This document shows, one piece after another, positions 36,914 through 45,181 of a stretch of DNA of 64,000 nucleotides. Where the stretch lies: assembly GCF_032852305.1 (NCBI RefSeq), contig NZ_CP136594.1, positions 1,897,501-1,961,500 of the forward strand, in the 5' to 3' direction. Below the pieces are notes generated by a model. The model had not been told where the DNA came from. It saw nothing but the letters and a program-made list of their open reading frames with translations, and ran no database searches. This stretch comes from Parasphingorhabdus sp. SCSIO 66989 (GTDB lineage: Bacteria; Pseudomonadota; Alphaproteobacteria; Sphingomonadales; Sphingomonadaceae). The position numbers and the translations under genes were made by a program. How positions within the stretch are numbered: position 1 is the stretch's first letter; each line of letters opens with the position of its first letter.

Positions 36914-37348
36914 ATGCTGTTGCTATTTGCCAAATCACTCATGTTTTTCAATGCATTACATGGGCTTGTTGTACTTGTGTACGGTCGCGTAATCACACAG
37001 CAGTATCCAGAGTTATTAGTAGCTATGCTGGCTTTGGCTACTTTGCTTGCGCACTTCACTTTTAAGACGGCATCTCCTAGGCTCTTAACGAAAGCTGGCA
37101 ACTGGTTGTTTTACGCTATAATGGCAGTTTTGACTGTGTTCTTTTTGGAAACTGTATATTCATTATATAAATCAATATATTATGGTTATAGCCTTCAACC
37201 ATATGGAGTTAGACTGATCCTGCTCTTAACAGGCAGCGCCGATTATGCTGAAAGCGATAGCATCTATGGATTTATCGAGATTTTAGGGTCTATTACACTT
37301 GCGCTAATTATAAACCATAAGATGACCCCATCAGACCAGAAACCTTAA
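36914..37348 (+). CDS. AT-rich membrane protein of unknown function
   Basis: The 144-residue protein has four hydrophobic segments, at about residues 2-26, 30-48, 60-80 and 115-135. The loop ETVYSLYKSIYYGYSLQPYG between the third and fourth is aromatic-rich. CGGAG lies 8 bases upstream of the ATG. Codon use is strikingly AT-rich relative to alr and the PHA-synthase-like gene. No family is recognised. It converges on the minus-strand gene to its right with only 8 bases between stops. Confidence 0.65.
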   Translation: MLLLFAKSLMFFNALHGLVVLVYGRVITQQYPELLVAMLALATLLAHFTFKTASPRLLTKAGNWLFYAIMAVLTVFFLETVYSLYKSIYYGYSLQPYGVRLILLLTGSADYAESDSIYGFIEILGSITLALIINHKMTPSDQKP

Positions 37349-37356
37349 TGATTTCT

Positions 37357-38430
37357 CTAATTGTTGACCAGCCACTCACTAATATCTTTCCAGCTTCTCT
37401 GCTTGGCGCTGCCACCGACAACCATCCCGACATGCCCGCCGGCGTAGACATGGCGATTGGCAAAGCCCGCTGATGTCGCCATTGGCGTGATCTGATCGCT
37501 TGCCGACACCAGTTCCAGCGCAGGTGCCTGGACGGCATCTGGCGAAATCTGTGTTCCATCAATCTTCCACTGTCCCTCAACCGAAGCATTCTTCTCGATA
37601 AATTCGCTAAAAAGCTGATCCGCAAAAGCAAAGGGCAGGGGCTCGCCGCCATTGGCCCAGTCTTCAATTGCGACAAAGATCGCTCTGCCAGGGCTGTCGG
37701 CATCCATTTTGCCAAAGGCGCGATATTTCTCTACCACGCGCCTTTTGTCGAGTGACCAGAAACCCTGCTGCACCATTTCGATGGGGGCGACCCGCATGGC
37801 TTTGCATTGCGCCCGGTTACGCGCCCATAAAGCCATCATCTCGCTGCGGCGATCAGGTCCATAGCCGGAAAAATCCCAGGGGCTGGCGATCAGGGTCAGG
37901 CTGCGTATCTCGCTCAAACACGCCGCGCCCAACGCCAGTAATCCGCCGAGACAATAGCCGACAAGATGCACCGGGCGTTTTTGCCTTTGCAGCAATGGGC
38001 GCAGATAGTCGGCAACAAAGCTGCTGATTGTTTCATCACCACGCTGTGGCGTAATCGCACCCCAATGTAGCAATCCGCAGCCAAGGCCCTGCGCCTCCAA
38101 ATGGGCTATTAGCGAGCGCCCCTCGACCATATCGAGTATCTGTGGAGCATTAATAGGCGAGGGGACAATCAACACGTCGATATCGCGGTTGAGATCAGCA
38201 CTGGCATGGCGCGTCACCGTAACCGGCCCCTGTGTTCCAATGACGAAAGCCTCAGATTTTGCTGCAGGTCTTGCTGCACTTTGAAATGCGCTCAACCCGT
38301 GCAGCAATTCGGCCATAGCCTCAGGATCATGCTGCAATTGCTCACGCGCCATTTCCAGAAAAAGCGGCAAAGGGCGCGGACCATGTTGCGGTGCATCATC
38401 TTTGGATGCTAGAGGGAGATTACCGGCCAC
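37357..38430 (-). CDS. PHA synthase-like alpha/beta hydrolase (PhaC family, short form)
   Basis: The 357-residue protein has the PHA synthase lipase-like box GYCLGG with the nucleophile C160. An acidic residue in SASDQITP near 318 and the histidine in GGHVGMVVGGS near 335 complete the triad. The size fits class III PhaC (about 355) rather than class I (about 600), and it lacks the long N-terminal domain. The start is GTG at 38430, with AAGGAAGG upstream. It is divergent from phaR, the PHA regulator. Class III enzymes need a PhaE subunit, which is absent here, so it may be an accessory paralogue or depolymerase. Confidence 0.78.
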   Translation of the reverse strand: MAGNLPLASKDDAPQHGPRPLPLFLEMAREQLQHDPEAMAELLHGLSAFQSAARPAAKSEAFVIGTQGPVTVTRHASADLNRDIDVLIVPSPINAPQILDMVEGRSLIAHLEAQGLGCGLLHWGAITPQRGDETISSFVADYLRPLLQRQKRPVHLVGYCLGGLLALGAACLSEIRSLTLIASPWDFSGYGPDRRSEMMALWARNRAQCKAMRVAPIEMVQQGFWSLDKRRVVEKYRAFGKMDADSPGRAIFVAIEDWANGGEPLPFAFADQLFSEFIEKNASVEGQWKIDGTQISPDAVQAPALELVSASDQITPMATSAGFANRHVYAGGHVGMVVGGSAKQRSWKDISEWLVNN

Positions 38431-38460
38431 TCATGCCTTCCTTTTTGGAGTCTCGCCCCT

Positions 38461-39039
38461 ATGCCCGCTTCGAAACACAAAAGCGATGATGGCGTTATCA
38501 TCATCAAAAAATATGCCAACCGTCGGCTCTATAACACCCATTCGTCAAGCTATATCACACTCGACTATATTGCGACGCTGATCCGCAATGGCGATGAGTT
38601 CAAGGTAATTGATGCCAAGAGCGGCGATGATATCACCCGCTCGATCCTGACCCAGATCATCATGGATGAGGAGAGCGGTGAGGAACAGATTTTGCCGACC
38701 AGCTTCCTGCGCCAGATTATCGGCATGTATGGCAATTCGATGCAGGCGATGATGCCGGGCTATTTGGAAGCTTCGATGCAGGCGTTTCGCGACAATCATC
38801 AGAAGCTGCAAAATGCTGTCGGTGATAGCATCGCCAATAACCCGTTCGCCAAAATGGCGCAGCGCAATATGGAAATGTTTGAAGCGGCGACACGGGCTTT
38901 CACTCCCGGTGTTGGCTCAAAGCATAAAGAGCCCGAGGCTGAAGATACACAGTCGGCTAAAAGCGACGATATTGATGCATTGAAGACGCAATTGGCGGCG
39001 ATGCAGGAACAGCTTGACCGCATGGCTGACAAGAACTGA
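38461..39039 (+). CDS. phaR: Polyhydroxyalkanoate synthesis repressor PhaR
   Basis: The 192-residue protein starts with the DNA-binding domain of the PHB/PHA accumulation regulators: IIIKKYANRRLYNTHSS, then ITLDYIATLIRNGDEF and FKVIDAKSGDDITRSILTQII. The C-terminal half is helical, ending in a coiled coil (DDIDALKTQLAAMQEQLDRM). PhaR binds PHA granules and releases phasin promoters. It is 30 bases from the divergent PHA-synthase-like gene, so a shared regulatory region there could be its own target. Confidence 0.95.
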   Translation: MPASKHKSDDGVIIIKKYANRRLYNTHSSSYITLDYIATLIRNGDEFKVIDAKSGDDITRSILTQIIMDEESGEEQILPTSFLRQIIGMYGNSMQAMMPGYLEASMQAFRDNHQKLQNAVGDSIANNPFAKMAQRNMEMFEAATRAFTPGVGSKHKEPEAEDTQSAKSDDIDALKTQLAAMQEQLDRMADKN

Positions 39040-39096
39040 AAAGCGTCGCTCGCCGATTAGCGAAACCAATTTATCTGACCTAGAAAGACCATAGTC

Positions 39097-40629
39097 TTGC
39101 CCAAGAAAAATGCCCTGCCTGTCACCCGGGCGGAAGATTTTGCCAAATGGTATCAACTTGCCATCTCCGAGGGGGAGCTGGCCGAGGAATCCGGCGTGCG
39201 CGGATCAATGATCATGCTGCCATGGGGCTATGGCATCTGGGAGCGGATGCAGCGCTTGCTCGATGACCGGATCAAGGCCAGCGGGCATGAGAATTGCTAT
39301 TTCCCGCTGTTCATTCCCTTGTCCTATTTCGCCAAGGAAGCCGAGCATGTCGAAGGCTTTGCCAAGGAAATGGCGGTGGTGACCCATCACCGGCTAAAGG
39401 CGGGTGAAAATGGTCTCGATGTCGATCCAGAGGCCAAGCTGGAAGAGCCGCTGGTGGTGCGGCCGACATCGGAAATGATTATCGGCTCAGCCTTTGCCCG
39501 CTGGCTGCAAAGCTGGCGCGATCTGCCGATCAAGATCAACCAATGGGCCAATATTGTCCGCTGGGAGATGCGCACCCGCATGTTCCTGCGCACCAGCGAG
39601 TTTCTTTGGCAGGAAGGCCATACCGCTCATGCCACCGAGGAAGATGCGGTCGATGAGACTCTGGAAATCCTGGAAATGTATCGCAGCTTTGCCGAAGAAG
39701 ATCTGGCGATGCCGGTGATTGCTGGCGAGAAGCCGGAAAACGAACGCTTCCCCGGTGCCGATGCGACCTATTCGATCGAGGCGATGATGCAGGATGGCAA
39801 GGCACTGCAGGCGGGTACTTCGCATTATCTCGGCCAGAATTTCAGCAAGGCACAGAATATCCGCTATCAGGACAGGGAAGGGCAGTTCCAGTTCGCCTAT
39901 ACCACCAGCTGGGGTGTTTCGACGCGGATGATCGGCGGCGTTATCATGAGCCATGGCGATGATGACGGCCTGCGCGTGCCACCCGCCATTGCACCCTATC
40001 AGGTCGTGATTATCCCGATGCTGCGCGATCAGCCCGAGGATGAGGCACTGCTTGAGTATTGCCGCGAGGTGGCGGCTTCGCTCAAAGGCGTCAGCGCCTT
40101 GGGCGAGCCGGTGCGTGTGCATCTCGACAGCCGTCCGGGCAAGGCCGCGGTCAAACGCTGGGCATGGGTCAAGAAGGGCGCGCCGATACTCGTTGAGGTC
40201 GGTGGCCGTGATGCTGACGGTGGCAATGTCACCGTGCTTAACCGCACCGCACTTTATCAGGACAATGGCAAGATCGCCAATGATGTGATGCCGCGTGGAG
40301 CGTTTGCCGACAAGGTTACGCCGATGCTCGAAGCGATCCAACAGCAACTGTTCGATGAGGCGGCGGAACGCACCAAGGCGAATATCCGTCATGACGTCAC
40401 CACCATGGAAGAGCTGACCGCGCACTTTAAGCAGAAGGGACATATTGGCTGGCTTGAGGTTAGCTGGAGCAAGCCGACTGGCGATGCACTGGAGAAGGTG
40501 GAGGAAATGCTCAAGGATCGCAAGCTGACACTGCGCAATGTGCCGCAAAATGCGCCTGCCGCAGAAGGTGCCTGTATCTTCACCGGCGAGCCAGCGGTTG
40601 AACGCATCCTTGTCGGCAAGGCCTATTAG
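39097..40629 (+). CDS. proS: Prolyl-tRNA synthetase, archaeal/eukaryote-like type
   Basis: The 510-residue class II synthetase charges tRNA-Pro. Class II motif 1 is around SMIMLPWGYGIWERMQR, motif 2 in NIVRWEMRTRMFLRTSEFLWQEGH and motif 3 near the C terminus of the core. SYFAKEAEHVEGFAKE and YLGQNFSKAQNI also match the archaeal/eukaryotic-like class (type 3). No bacterial editing insertion is present, and a C-terminal domain with CIFTGEPAVERILVGKAY, ending in Tyr, is typical of that class. The start is TTG at 39097; no ATG gives a complete N terminus. Confidence 0.94.
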   Translation: MPKKNALPVTRAEDFAKWYQLAISEGELAEESGVRGSMIMLPWGYGIWERMQRLLDDRIKASGHENCYFPLFIPLSYFAKEAEHVEGFAKEMAVVTHHRLKAGENGLDVDPEAKLEEPLVVRPTSEMIIGSAFARWLQSWRDLPIKINQWANIVRWEMRTRMFLRTSEFLWQEGHTAHATEEDAVDETLEILEMYRSFAEEDLAMPVIAGEKPENERFPGADATYSIEAMMQDGKALQAGTSHYLGQNFSKAQNIRYQDREGQFQFAYTTSWGVSTRMIGGVIMSHGDDDGLRVPPAIAPYQVVIIPMLRDQPEDEALLEYCREVAASLKGVSALGEPVRVHLDSRPGKAAVKRWAWVKKGAPILVEVGGRDADGGNVTVLNRTALYQDNGKIANDVMPRGAFADKVTPMLEAIQQQLFDEAAERTKANIRHDVTTMEELTAHFKQKGHIGWLEVSWSKPTGDALEKVEEMLKDRKLTLRNVPQNAPAAEGACIFTGEPAVERILVGKAY

Positions 40630-40644
40630 AGTCGCATCCATGTC

Positions 40645-40759
40645 TAAATCGTCATTGCGAGGAGCCGAAGGCGACGCGGCAATCCAGAGCGGCACGAGAT
40701 GCCCTGGATTGGTTGACCTTCGGTCGCCTTCGGCCCGCTGCGCTCGCAATGACGATTTA
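40645..40759. repeat. Inverted-repeat element between proS and rnr (115 bp)
   Basis: The ends are perfect 17-bp inverted repeats (40645-40661, taaatcgtcattgcgag, and 40743-40759). Internal inverted stretches include ggcaatccag and ctggatt. This matches a dispersed, MITE-like repeat type common in sphingomonads and other alphaproteobacteria. It lies 20 bases upstream of the rnr ATG. Confidence 0.85.
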
Positions 40760-40778
40760 AGTTTGGTTGTTTAGCCGT

Positions 40779-43016
40779 ATGTCCCGCAAGACATCTGCCG
40801 GTCACCTACCTAGCCGCGAGGCGATACTCGACTTTATCACCCAGTCCGATCAGCCTGCAGGCAAGCGCGAGATTGCCAAGCATTTCAAACTGCGCGGGGC
40901 AGACAAGATCGCGCTCAAGGCGCTGCTCAAGGATATGGCCGATGAGGGCCTGATCGACAGCGCACCGGGCCGCGCTTTCCACAAAATGGGCGGCGTGCCT
41001 AAGGTCACTGTGCTGCGGATTGTCGAGGTTGCCGACGGCAACGTGATTGGGGTGCCCGAAACCTGGCATGCGGCGACACCGGCACCCAAGCTGCGGATCA
41101 TCGAACGCGGTCGCCGTTCGGCCTTGGGCAAGGGCGACAGGGTGCTGGCGCGGACCGAGGAAGCGGGCAAGGGCTGGCGTGCTTATCCGATGAAGAAGCT
41201 CGCCAATGCCTCGGAGATGCTGCTTGGCGTGGTGCAGGAGGATGAGCGCGGCAAGCCTGTGCTCACCATGACCGACAAGTCCAAGCGTTTTAGTGTGCCG
41301 ATATCCGATATGGGCGATGCGGAAATCGGCCAGCTGGTCCGCGCCGAGCAGAAAGGTACGCGTGATCGTGCCCGTGCCTATGTCCGTGAGGTCATTGGCG
41401 ATGCAATGGAACCGGGCGCGTTCTCGGCGGTGGCGATCCACAAATATGGCATCCCCGATCATTTCAGCGAGAAGGTGCTGGACGAGGCGGAGCGGGTCTC
41501 GAAACAGCCGCTGAAAACCGACAAACGCGAGGATCTGCGTCATCTGCCGATTATCGCTATCGACCCTGCGGATGCGCGAGATCATGATGATGCAGTCTGG
41601 GCTGAACCCGATGACAGCGCCGACAATGCAGGCGGCTTCCGCCTGATTGTCGCCATTGCCGATGTCAGCTTCTATGTCCGCTCCGGCAGCGCGATTGACC
41701 GCGAGGCGCGCAAGCGTGGCAACAGCGTCTATTTCCCGGATCGTGTGGTGCCGATGCTGCCGGAAACGCTGTCGGCCAATATGTGCTCGCTGAAACAGGG
41801 CGAAGACCGTGCGGCGATGGTCTGCCATTTGCGCATTGACGCAGAGGGCGAGTTGAAAGACTGGCGCTTTGCCCGCGCCATCATCAAGCTGACGCACAAT
41901 ATCGCCTATGAGGATGCGCAGGCGCAATATGATGCGGGCGAGACGGCGCTTGCCAAAGAGGTGCTGACCCCGCTGTGGGATTGCTGGAAACTGCTGCGCG
42001 AGGCGAGGGCGCGGCGCAAGCCGCTTGATCTGGAACTGCCCGAACGGCGCATTGTCCTGAGCGAAGAAGGCAAGGTCACCGGCGTTGCCATGCGCGAGCG
42101 GCTTGATGCGCATATGCTGATCGAGGATATGATGATCGCCGCCAATGTCGCCGCAGCCAAGGCATTGGAGGCGAAGAAACAGCCGGTCGTCTATCGCGTC
42201 CACGAAACCCCGGCGCGCGAGAAGTTGGAAGCGCTGCGCGATTATCTGCGCAGCATGGAGATGAATCTGGCGCTTGGTCAGGTGATCCGCCCCGAACTGT
42301 TCAACCGGGTGCTGGAGCGCGTTGAGGATGAGGATATGCGCATGCTGCTCACCATGCAGGTGCTGCGCAGCCAGACCCAGGCCTATTATGGCCCGGACAA
42401 TCTCGGCCATTTCGGCCTTAATCTTGGCCATTATGCGCATTTCACCAGCCCGATCCGCCGCTATGCTGATCTGCTGGTCCATCGCGCGCTGGTGCAGGGC
42501 TATGGGCTTGGTGGCAAGGAGGAAGGGTTGAGCAGTGATGATGCCAATAAGCTCAGCACCATATGCGAGGCGATCAGCGGCTTTGAGCGCCGCGCCATGG
42601 AAGCCGAACGCGAAACGGTGGACCGCTATGTTGCCGCCTATCTCGCCGAGCATATCGGCAAAATCTATCATGTGCGGATCACCGGGGTGCAGAGCTTTGG
42701 CTTTTTTGTGACTATTGTCGATTTTGGCGGCGACGGGCTGGTGCCGGTCTCAACCCTTGGCCGTGAGCGTTTTGCCTATGATGAGGCGGCGCAAAGCCTG
42801 ACCGGCGAAATCAGCGACACCAGCTACAAGGTCGGCCAACGCCTCAAAATGCGATTGGTCGAAGCCAATCCGGTTTCCGGCGCGATGAAGTTTGAGCCGG
42901 AAAAACTGGAACCGCTGCCTTATGAAGCGAGCGCCAAACGATTGCGGCCATCTGGTCGTCGTGCGGGCAAATACCGTCAAGGCAAACGCGGTAAGCCTAG
43001 GAATATTAGAAAATAA
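40779..43016 (+). CDS. rnr: Ribonuclease R
   Basis: The 745-residue 3'-5' exoribonuclease degrades structured RNA. An N-terminal winged-helix part (REILDFITQSDQPAGKREIA) and cold-shock-like segment are followed by the RNB catalytic core with metal-binding DPADARDHDDAVWAE near 265 and LPETLSANMCSLKQGEDRAAMV near 330. FTSPIRRYADLLVHRAL near 565 is the conserved C-terminal part of the core. An S1 domain (ITGVQSFGFFVTI) near 640 and a basic tail (GRRAGKYRQGKRGKPRN) end the protein. ATG at 40779 gives a normal start; an earlier TTG is less likely. Confidence 0.96.
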   Translation: MSRKTSAGHLPSREAILDFITQSDQPAGKREIAKHFKLRGADKIALKALLKDMADEGLIDSAPGRAFHKMGGVPKVTVLRIVEVADGNVIGVPETWHAATPAPKLRIIERGRRSALGKGDRVLARTEEAGKGWRAYPMKKLANASEMLLGVVQEDERGKPVLTMTDKSKRFSVPISDMGDAEIGQLVRAEQKGTRDRARAYVREVIGDAMEPGAFSAVAIHKYGIPDHFSEKVLDEAERVSKQPLKTDKREDLRHLPIIAIDPADARDHDDAVWAEPDDSADNAGGFRLIVAIADVSFYVRSGSAIDREARKRGNSVYFPDRVVPMLPETLSANMCSLKQGEDRAAMVCHLRIDAEGELKDWRFARAIIKLTHNIAYEDAQAQYDAGETALAKEVLTPLWDCWKLLREARARRKPLDLELPERRIVLSEEGKVTGVAMRERLDAHMLIEDMMIAANVAAAKALEAKKQPVVYRVHETPAREKLEALRDYLRSMEMNLALGQVIRPELFNRVLERVEDEDMRMLLTMQVLRSQTQAYYGPDNLGHFGLNLGHYAHFTSPIRRYADLLVHRALVQGYGLGGKEEGLSSDDANKLSTICEAISGFERRAMEAERETVDRYVAAYLAEHIGKIYHVRITGVQSFGFFVTIVDFGGDGLVPVSTLGRERFAYDEAAQSLTGEISDTSYKVGQRLKMRLVEANPVSGAMKFEPEKLEPLPYEASAKRLRPSGRRAGKYRQGKRGKPRNIRK

Positions 43017-43052
43017 ACCAGGTTCAGTGCAGACGGAACCAGAGTGTCTTTA

Positions 43053-43132
43053 TAGTTCACACTAAGCCACAAAGGCACAAAAGTGGATTTTGCTATAGTC
43101 GCCTTCGTGCCTTTCTGGCTTAGTGTGAACTA
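43053..43132. repeat. Long hairpin between convergent rnr and stress-protein genes
   Basis: Arms 43053-43078 and 43107-43132 are 26-bp inverted repeats with one mismatch, flanking a 28-base loop. The theme ttcacactaagccacaaaggcac belongs to a widely dispersed bacterial repeat style. Position between convergent stops suggests a bidirectional terminator, although no T-run follows. Confidence 0.8.
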
Positions 43133-43147
43133 AAATTCGCACCCTGT

Positions 43148-43603
43148 TTAACTCAACCGATCAATTTCCTCATTGGACAAGCTACCGGGAATAACCATCA
43201 CCGGACAGGGCAGCGATCCCGCCTGACTGCCGGCAAAATAGCTGACCAGCGGCCCTGGCGCACCGCTGGCGGCGGCTCCGAGCACCAGTGCGGTGATGTC
43301 GTCATTTTCCTCAAGGAATTTTTTCAGGCTTTCCACCCCTTCACCGCGCTTGACCGAGATAGCGGGGCGCTGGCCCGATTGATTGAAATAATCCCCGGCT
43401 GCACTCGCCACCAAAGCCTCGGCACGGCGCGCTGCTTCGTCTTCCATGGTTGCCTGCACCGCGCCCCAGGCGACGAAATCCTCTTTCGGCACCAGCGCCA
43501 AAATATGCAGCGTGCCATTGGTTTTTGCCGCCCGCCGCGAGGCAAATCGCAGTGCAATTCGCGCTTCTTCGGTCTCGTCAATCACGACCAGATATTTGCG
43601 CAT
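43148..43603 (-). CDS. Universal stress protein family protein
   Basis: The 151-residue cytoplasmic UspA-fold protein starts with KYLVVIDETEEARIALRFA and has the C-terminal nucleotide-binding region around LVLGAAASGAPGPLVSYFAGSQAGSLPCPVMVIPG. The classic G-2x-G-9x-G(S/T) spacing is present in variant form, so ATP binding is likely but unproven. A strong GGGGGAGGA site precedes its start. It is divergent from pdhC; the 150 bases between hold no promoter I can call with confidence. Confidence 0.9.
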   Translation of the reverse strand: MRKYLVVIDETEEARIALRFASRRAAKTNGTLHILALVPKEDFVAWGAVQATMEDEAARRAEALVASAAGDYFNQSGQRPAISVKRGEGVESLKKFLEENDDITALVLGAAASGAPGPLVSYFAGSQAGSLPCPVMVIPGSLSNEEIDRLS

Positions 43604-43753
43604 TGTCTGTCCTCCCCCTTTTTCGGGACTGAATACCTATAGATTGTGTCAAAAAACGCATCGGTGCAAGCGATATGGGCTTGACCATGATACGGTATAA
43701 ACGACACAAGGGCCTTCATCTCAATTCCTCCCCGAATGAAAGAGGTTTCCGAC

Positions 43754-45070
43754 ATGCCTATCGCACTGAAAATGCCCGCGCTTTCTCCGACGATGGAGGA
43801 GGGGACATTGGCCAAATGGCTGGTGAAGGAGGGTGATGAGGTCACCAGCGGCGATTTGCTGGCGGAGATTGAAACTGACAAGGCGACCATGGAATTCGAA
43901 GCGGTGGATGAAGGCACCATCGCCAAAGTGCTGGTCGATGAGGGCAGCGAGAATGTTGCTGTCGGTGAGGTCATCGCGATTCTGGCTGAGGATGGCGAGG
44001 ATATTGCCGAAGCGGCGAAGATGGATGTTGGCGGCGGTGCGGTCCCTGCTGCGCCTTCTCCAGCGCCTGCACCGGCACCGGCCGCACCAGCCCCGGCTCC
44101 AACACCTGCGCCTGTAGCCGCACCGGCCCCAACACCTGTTGCAGCAGCACCTGCGCCCGCTCCAGCGGCATCAGCCGCTACCCGCATAAAGGCCAGCCCA
44201 TTGGCGCGGCGTATTGCGGCGGACAAGGGGCTTGATCTTGCTGCGATCAGCGGCACGGGGCCGAAGGGACGGATTATCAAGGCCGATGTGGAAGGCGTTG
44301 ACGCATCCGGCATTGCCGCACCCGCAGCCACCGAAAAGGCTCCTGCTGCTGCCCCTGCGGCAAGCGAGTTTGTCACCGATATCCCGCATGAGGCGGAGAA
44401 GCTGGGCAATGTCCGCAAGGTGATCGCCCGCCGCCTGACCGAGGCCAAGCAGACGATCCCGCATATCTATCTCACGCTCGACATCCGGCTCGATGCGCTG
44501 CTGAAACTGCGCAAGGAACTAAATACTGCGCTTGAACCAAAGGGTATCAAGCTCTCGGTCAATGATCTGCTGATCAAGGCGCTGGCCAAAGCACTGATGG
44601 AAGTGCCGAAATGCAATGTCAGCTTTGCCGGCGACCAACTCATCAAATATAGCCGTGCCGATATCTCGGTCGCAGTCGCCGCGCCTTCGGGCCTGATCAC
44701 GCCGATTATCAAAGAAGCCGATACCAAATCGCTCTCTGCCATCTCGACCGAGATGAAGGAGCTTGCTGGCAAGGCGCGCGACGGCAAGCTGCAACCGCAT
44801 GAATATCAGGGCGGTACGGCGAGTATTTCCAATATGGGCATGTTCGGCATCACGCAATTTGATGCGGTCATCAACCCGCCCCAGGGCATGATCTTGGCGG
44901 TAGGAGCAGGGGAGAAGCGCCCTGCGGTCATCGACGATTCCTTACAGATCGCCACAATGATGAGCGCCACCGGCAGTTTCGACCACCGCGCGATTGATGG
45001 TGCAGATGGTGCAGAACTGATGCAGGCGCTGAAGCAGCTGATCGAAAGCCCGATGGGATTGGTGGCGTGA
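43754..45070 (+). CDS. pdhC: Pyruvate dehydrogenase E2, dihydrolipoamide acetyltransferase
   Basis: The 438-residue protein has a lipoyl domain (residues 2-76) with the lipoylated K43 in ETDKATME. A Pro/Ala-rich linker of about 45 residues, an E3/E1-binding domain ([20 protein letters not shown]) and the catalytic domain with the HRAIDG active site (near 413) follow. It transfers acetyl groups to CoA and forms the core of the complex. The start at 43754 gives the family [15 protein letters not shown]1 genes are not here; E3 (lpdA) follows. Confidence 0.95.
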   Translation: MPIALKMPALSPTMEEGTLAKWLVKEGDEVTSGDLLAEIETDKATMEFEAVDEGTIAKVLVDEGSENVAVGEVIAILAEDGEDIAEAAKMDVGGGAVPAAPSPAPAPAPAAPAPAPTPAPVAAPAPTPVAAAPAPAPAASAATRIKASPLARRIAADKGLDLAAISGTGPKGRIIKADVEGVDASGIAAPAATEKAPAAAPAASEFVTDIPHEAEKLGNVRKVIARRLTEAKQTIPHIYLTLDIRLDALLKLRKELNTALEPKGIKLSVNDLLIKALAKALMEVPKCNVSFAGDQLIKYSRADISVAVAAPSGLITPIIKEADTKSLSAISTEMKELAGKARDGKLQPHEYQGGTASISNMGMFGITQFDAVINPPQGMILAVGAGEKRPAVIDDSLQIATMMSATGSFDHRAIDGADGAELMQALKQLIESPMGLVA

Positions 45071-45181
45071 TCATCAAACCCTCTCCAAATCCCTCTCCGA
45101 CTTCGCCTAAGGCGCTCCGCACCTAAGGCTCCGTATCCTCTTCCGTAAAGGGAGAGGATGGGTATTGTTAAAGGATATGTA

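Noticed and set aside
40806-42671. Long minus-strand open frame (621 codons) opposite rnr
   Set aside because: Shadow of RNase R; no ribosome site, no domain, and composition as expected for the reverse of a biased gene.
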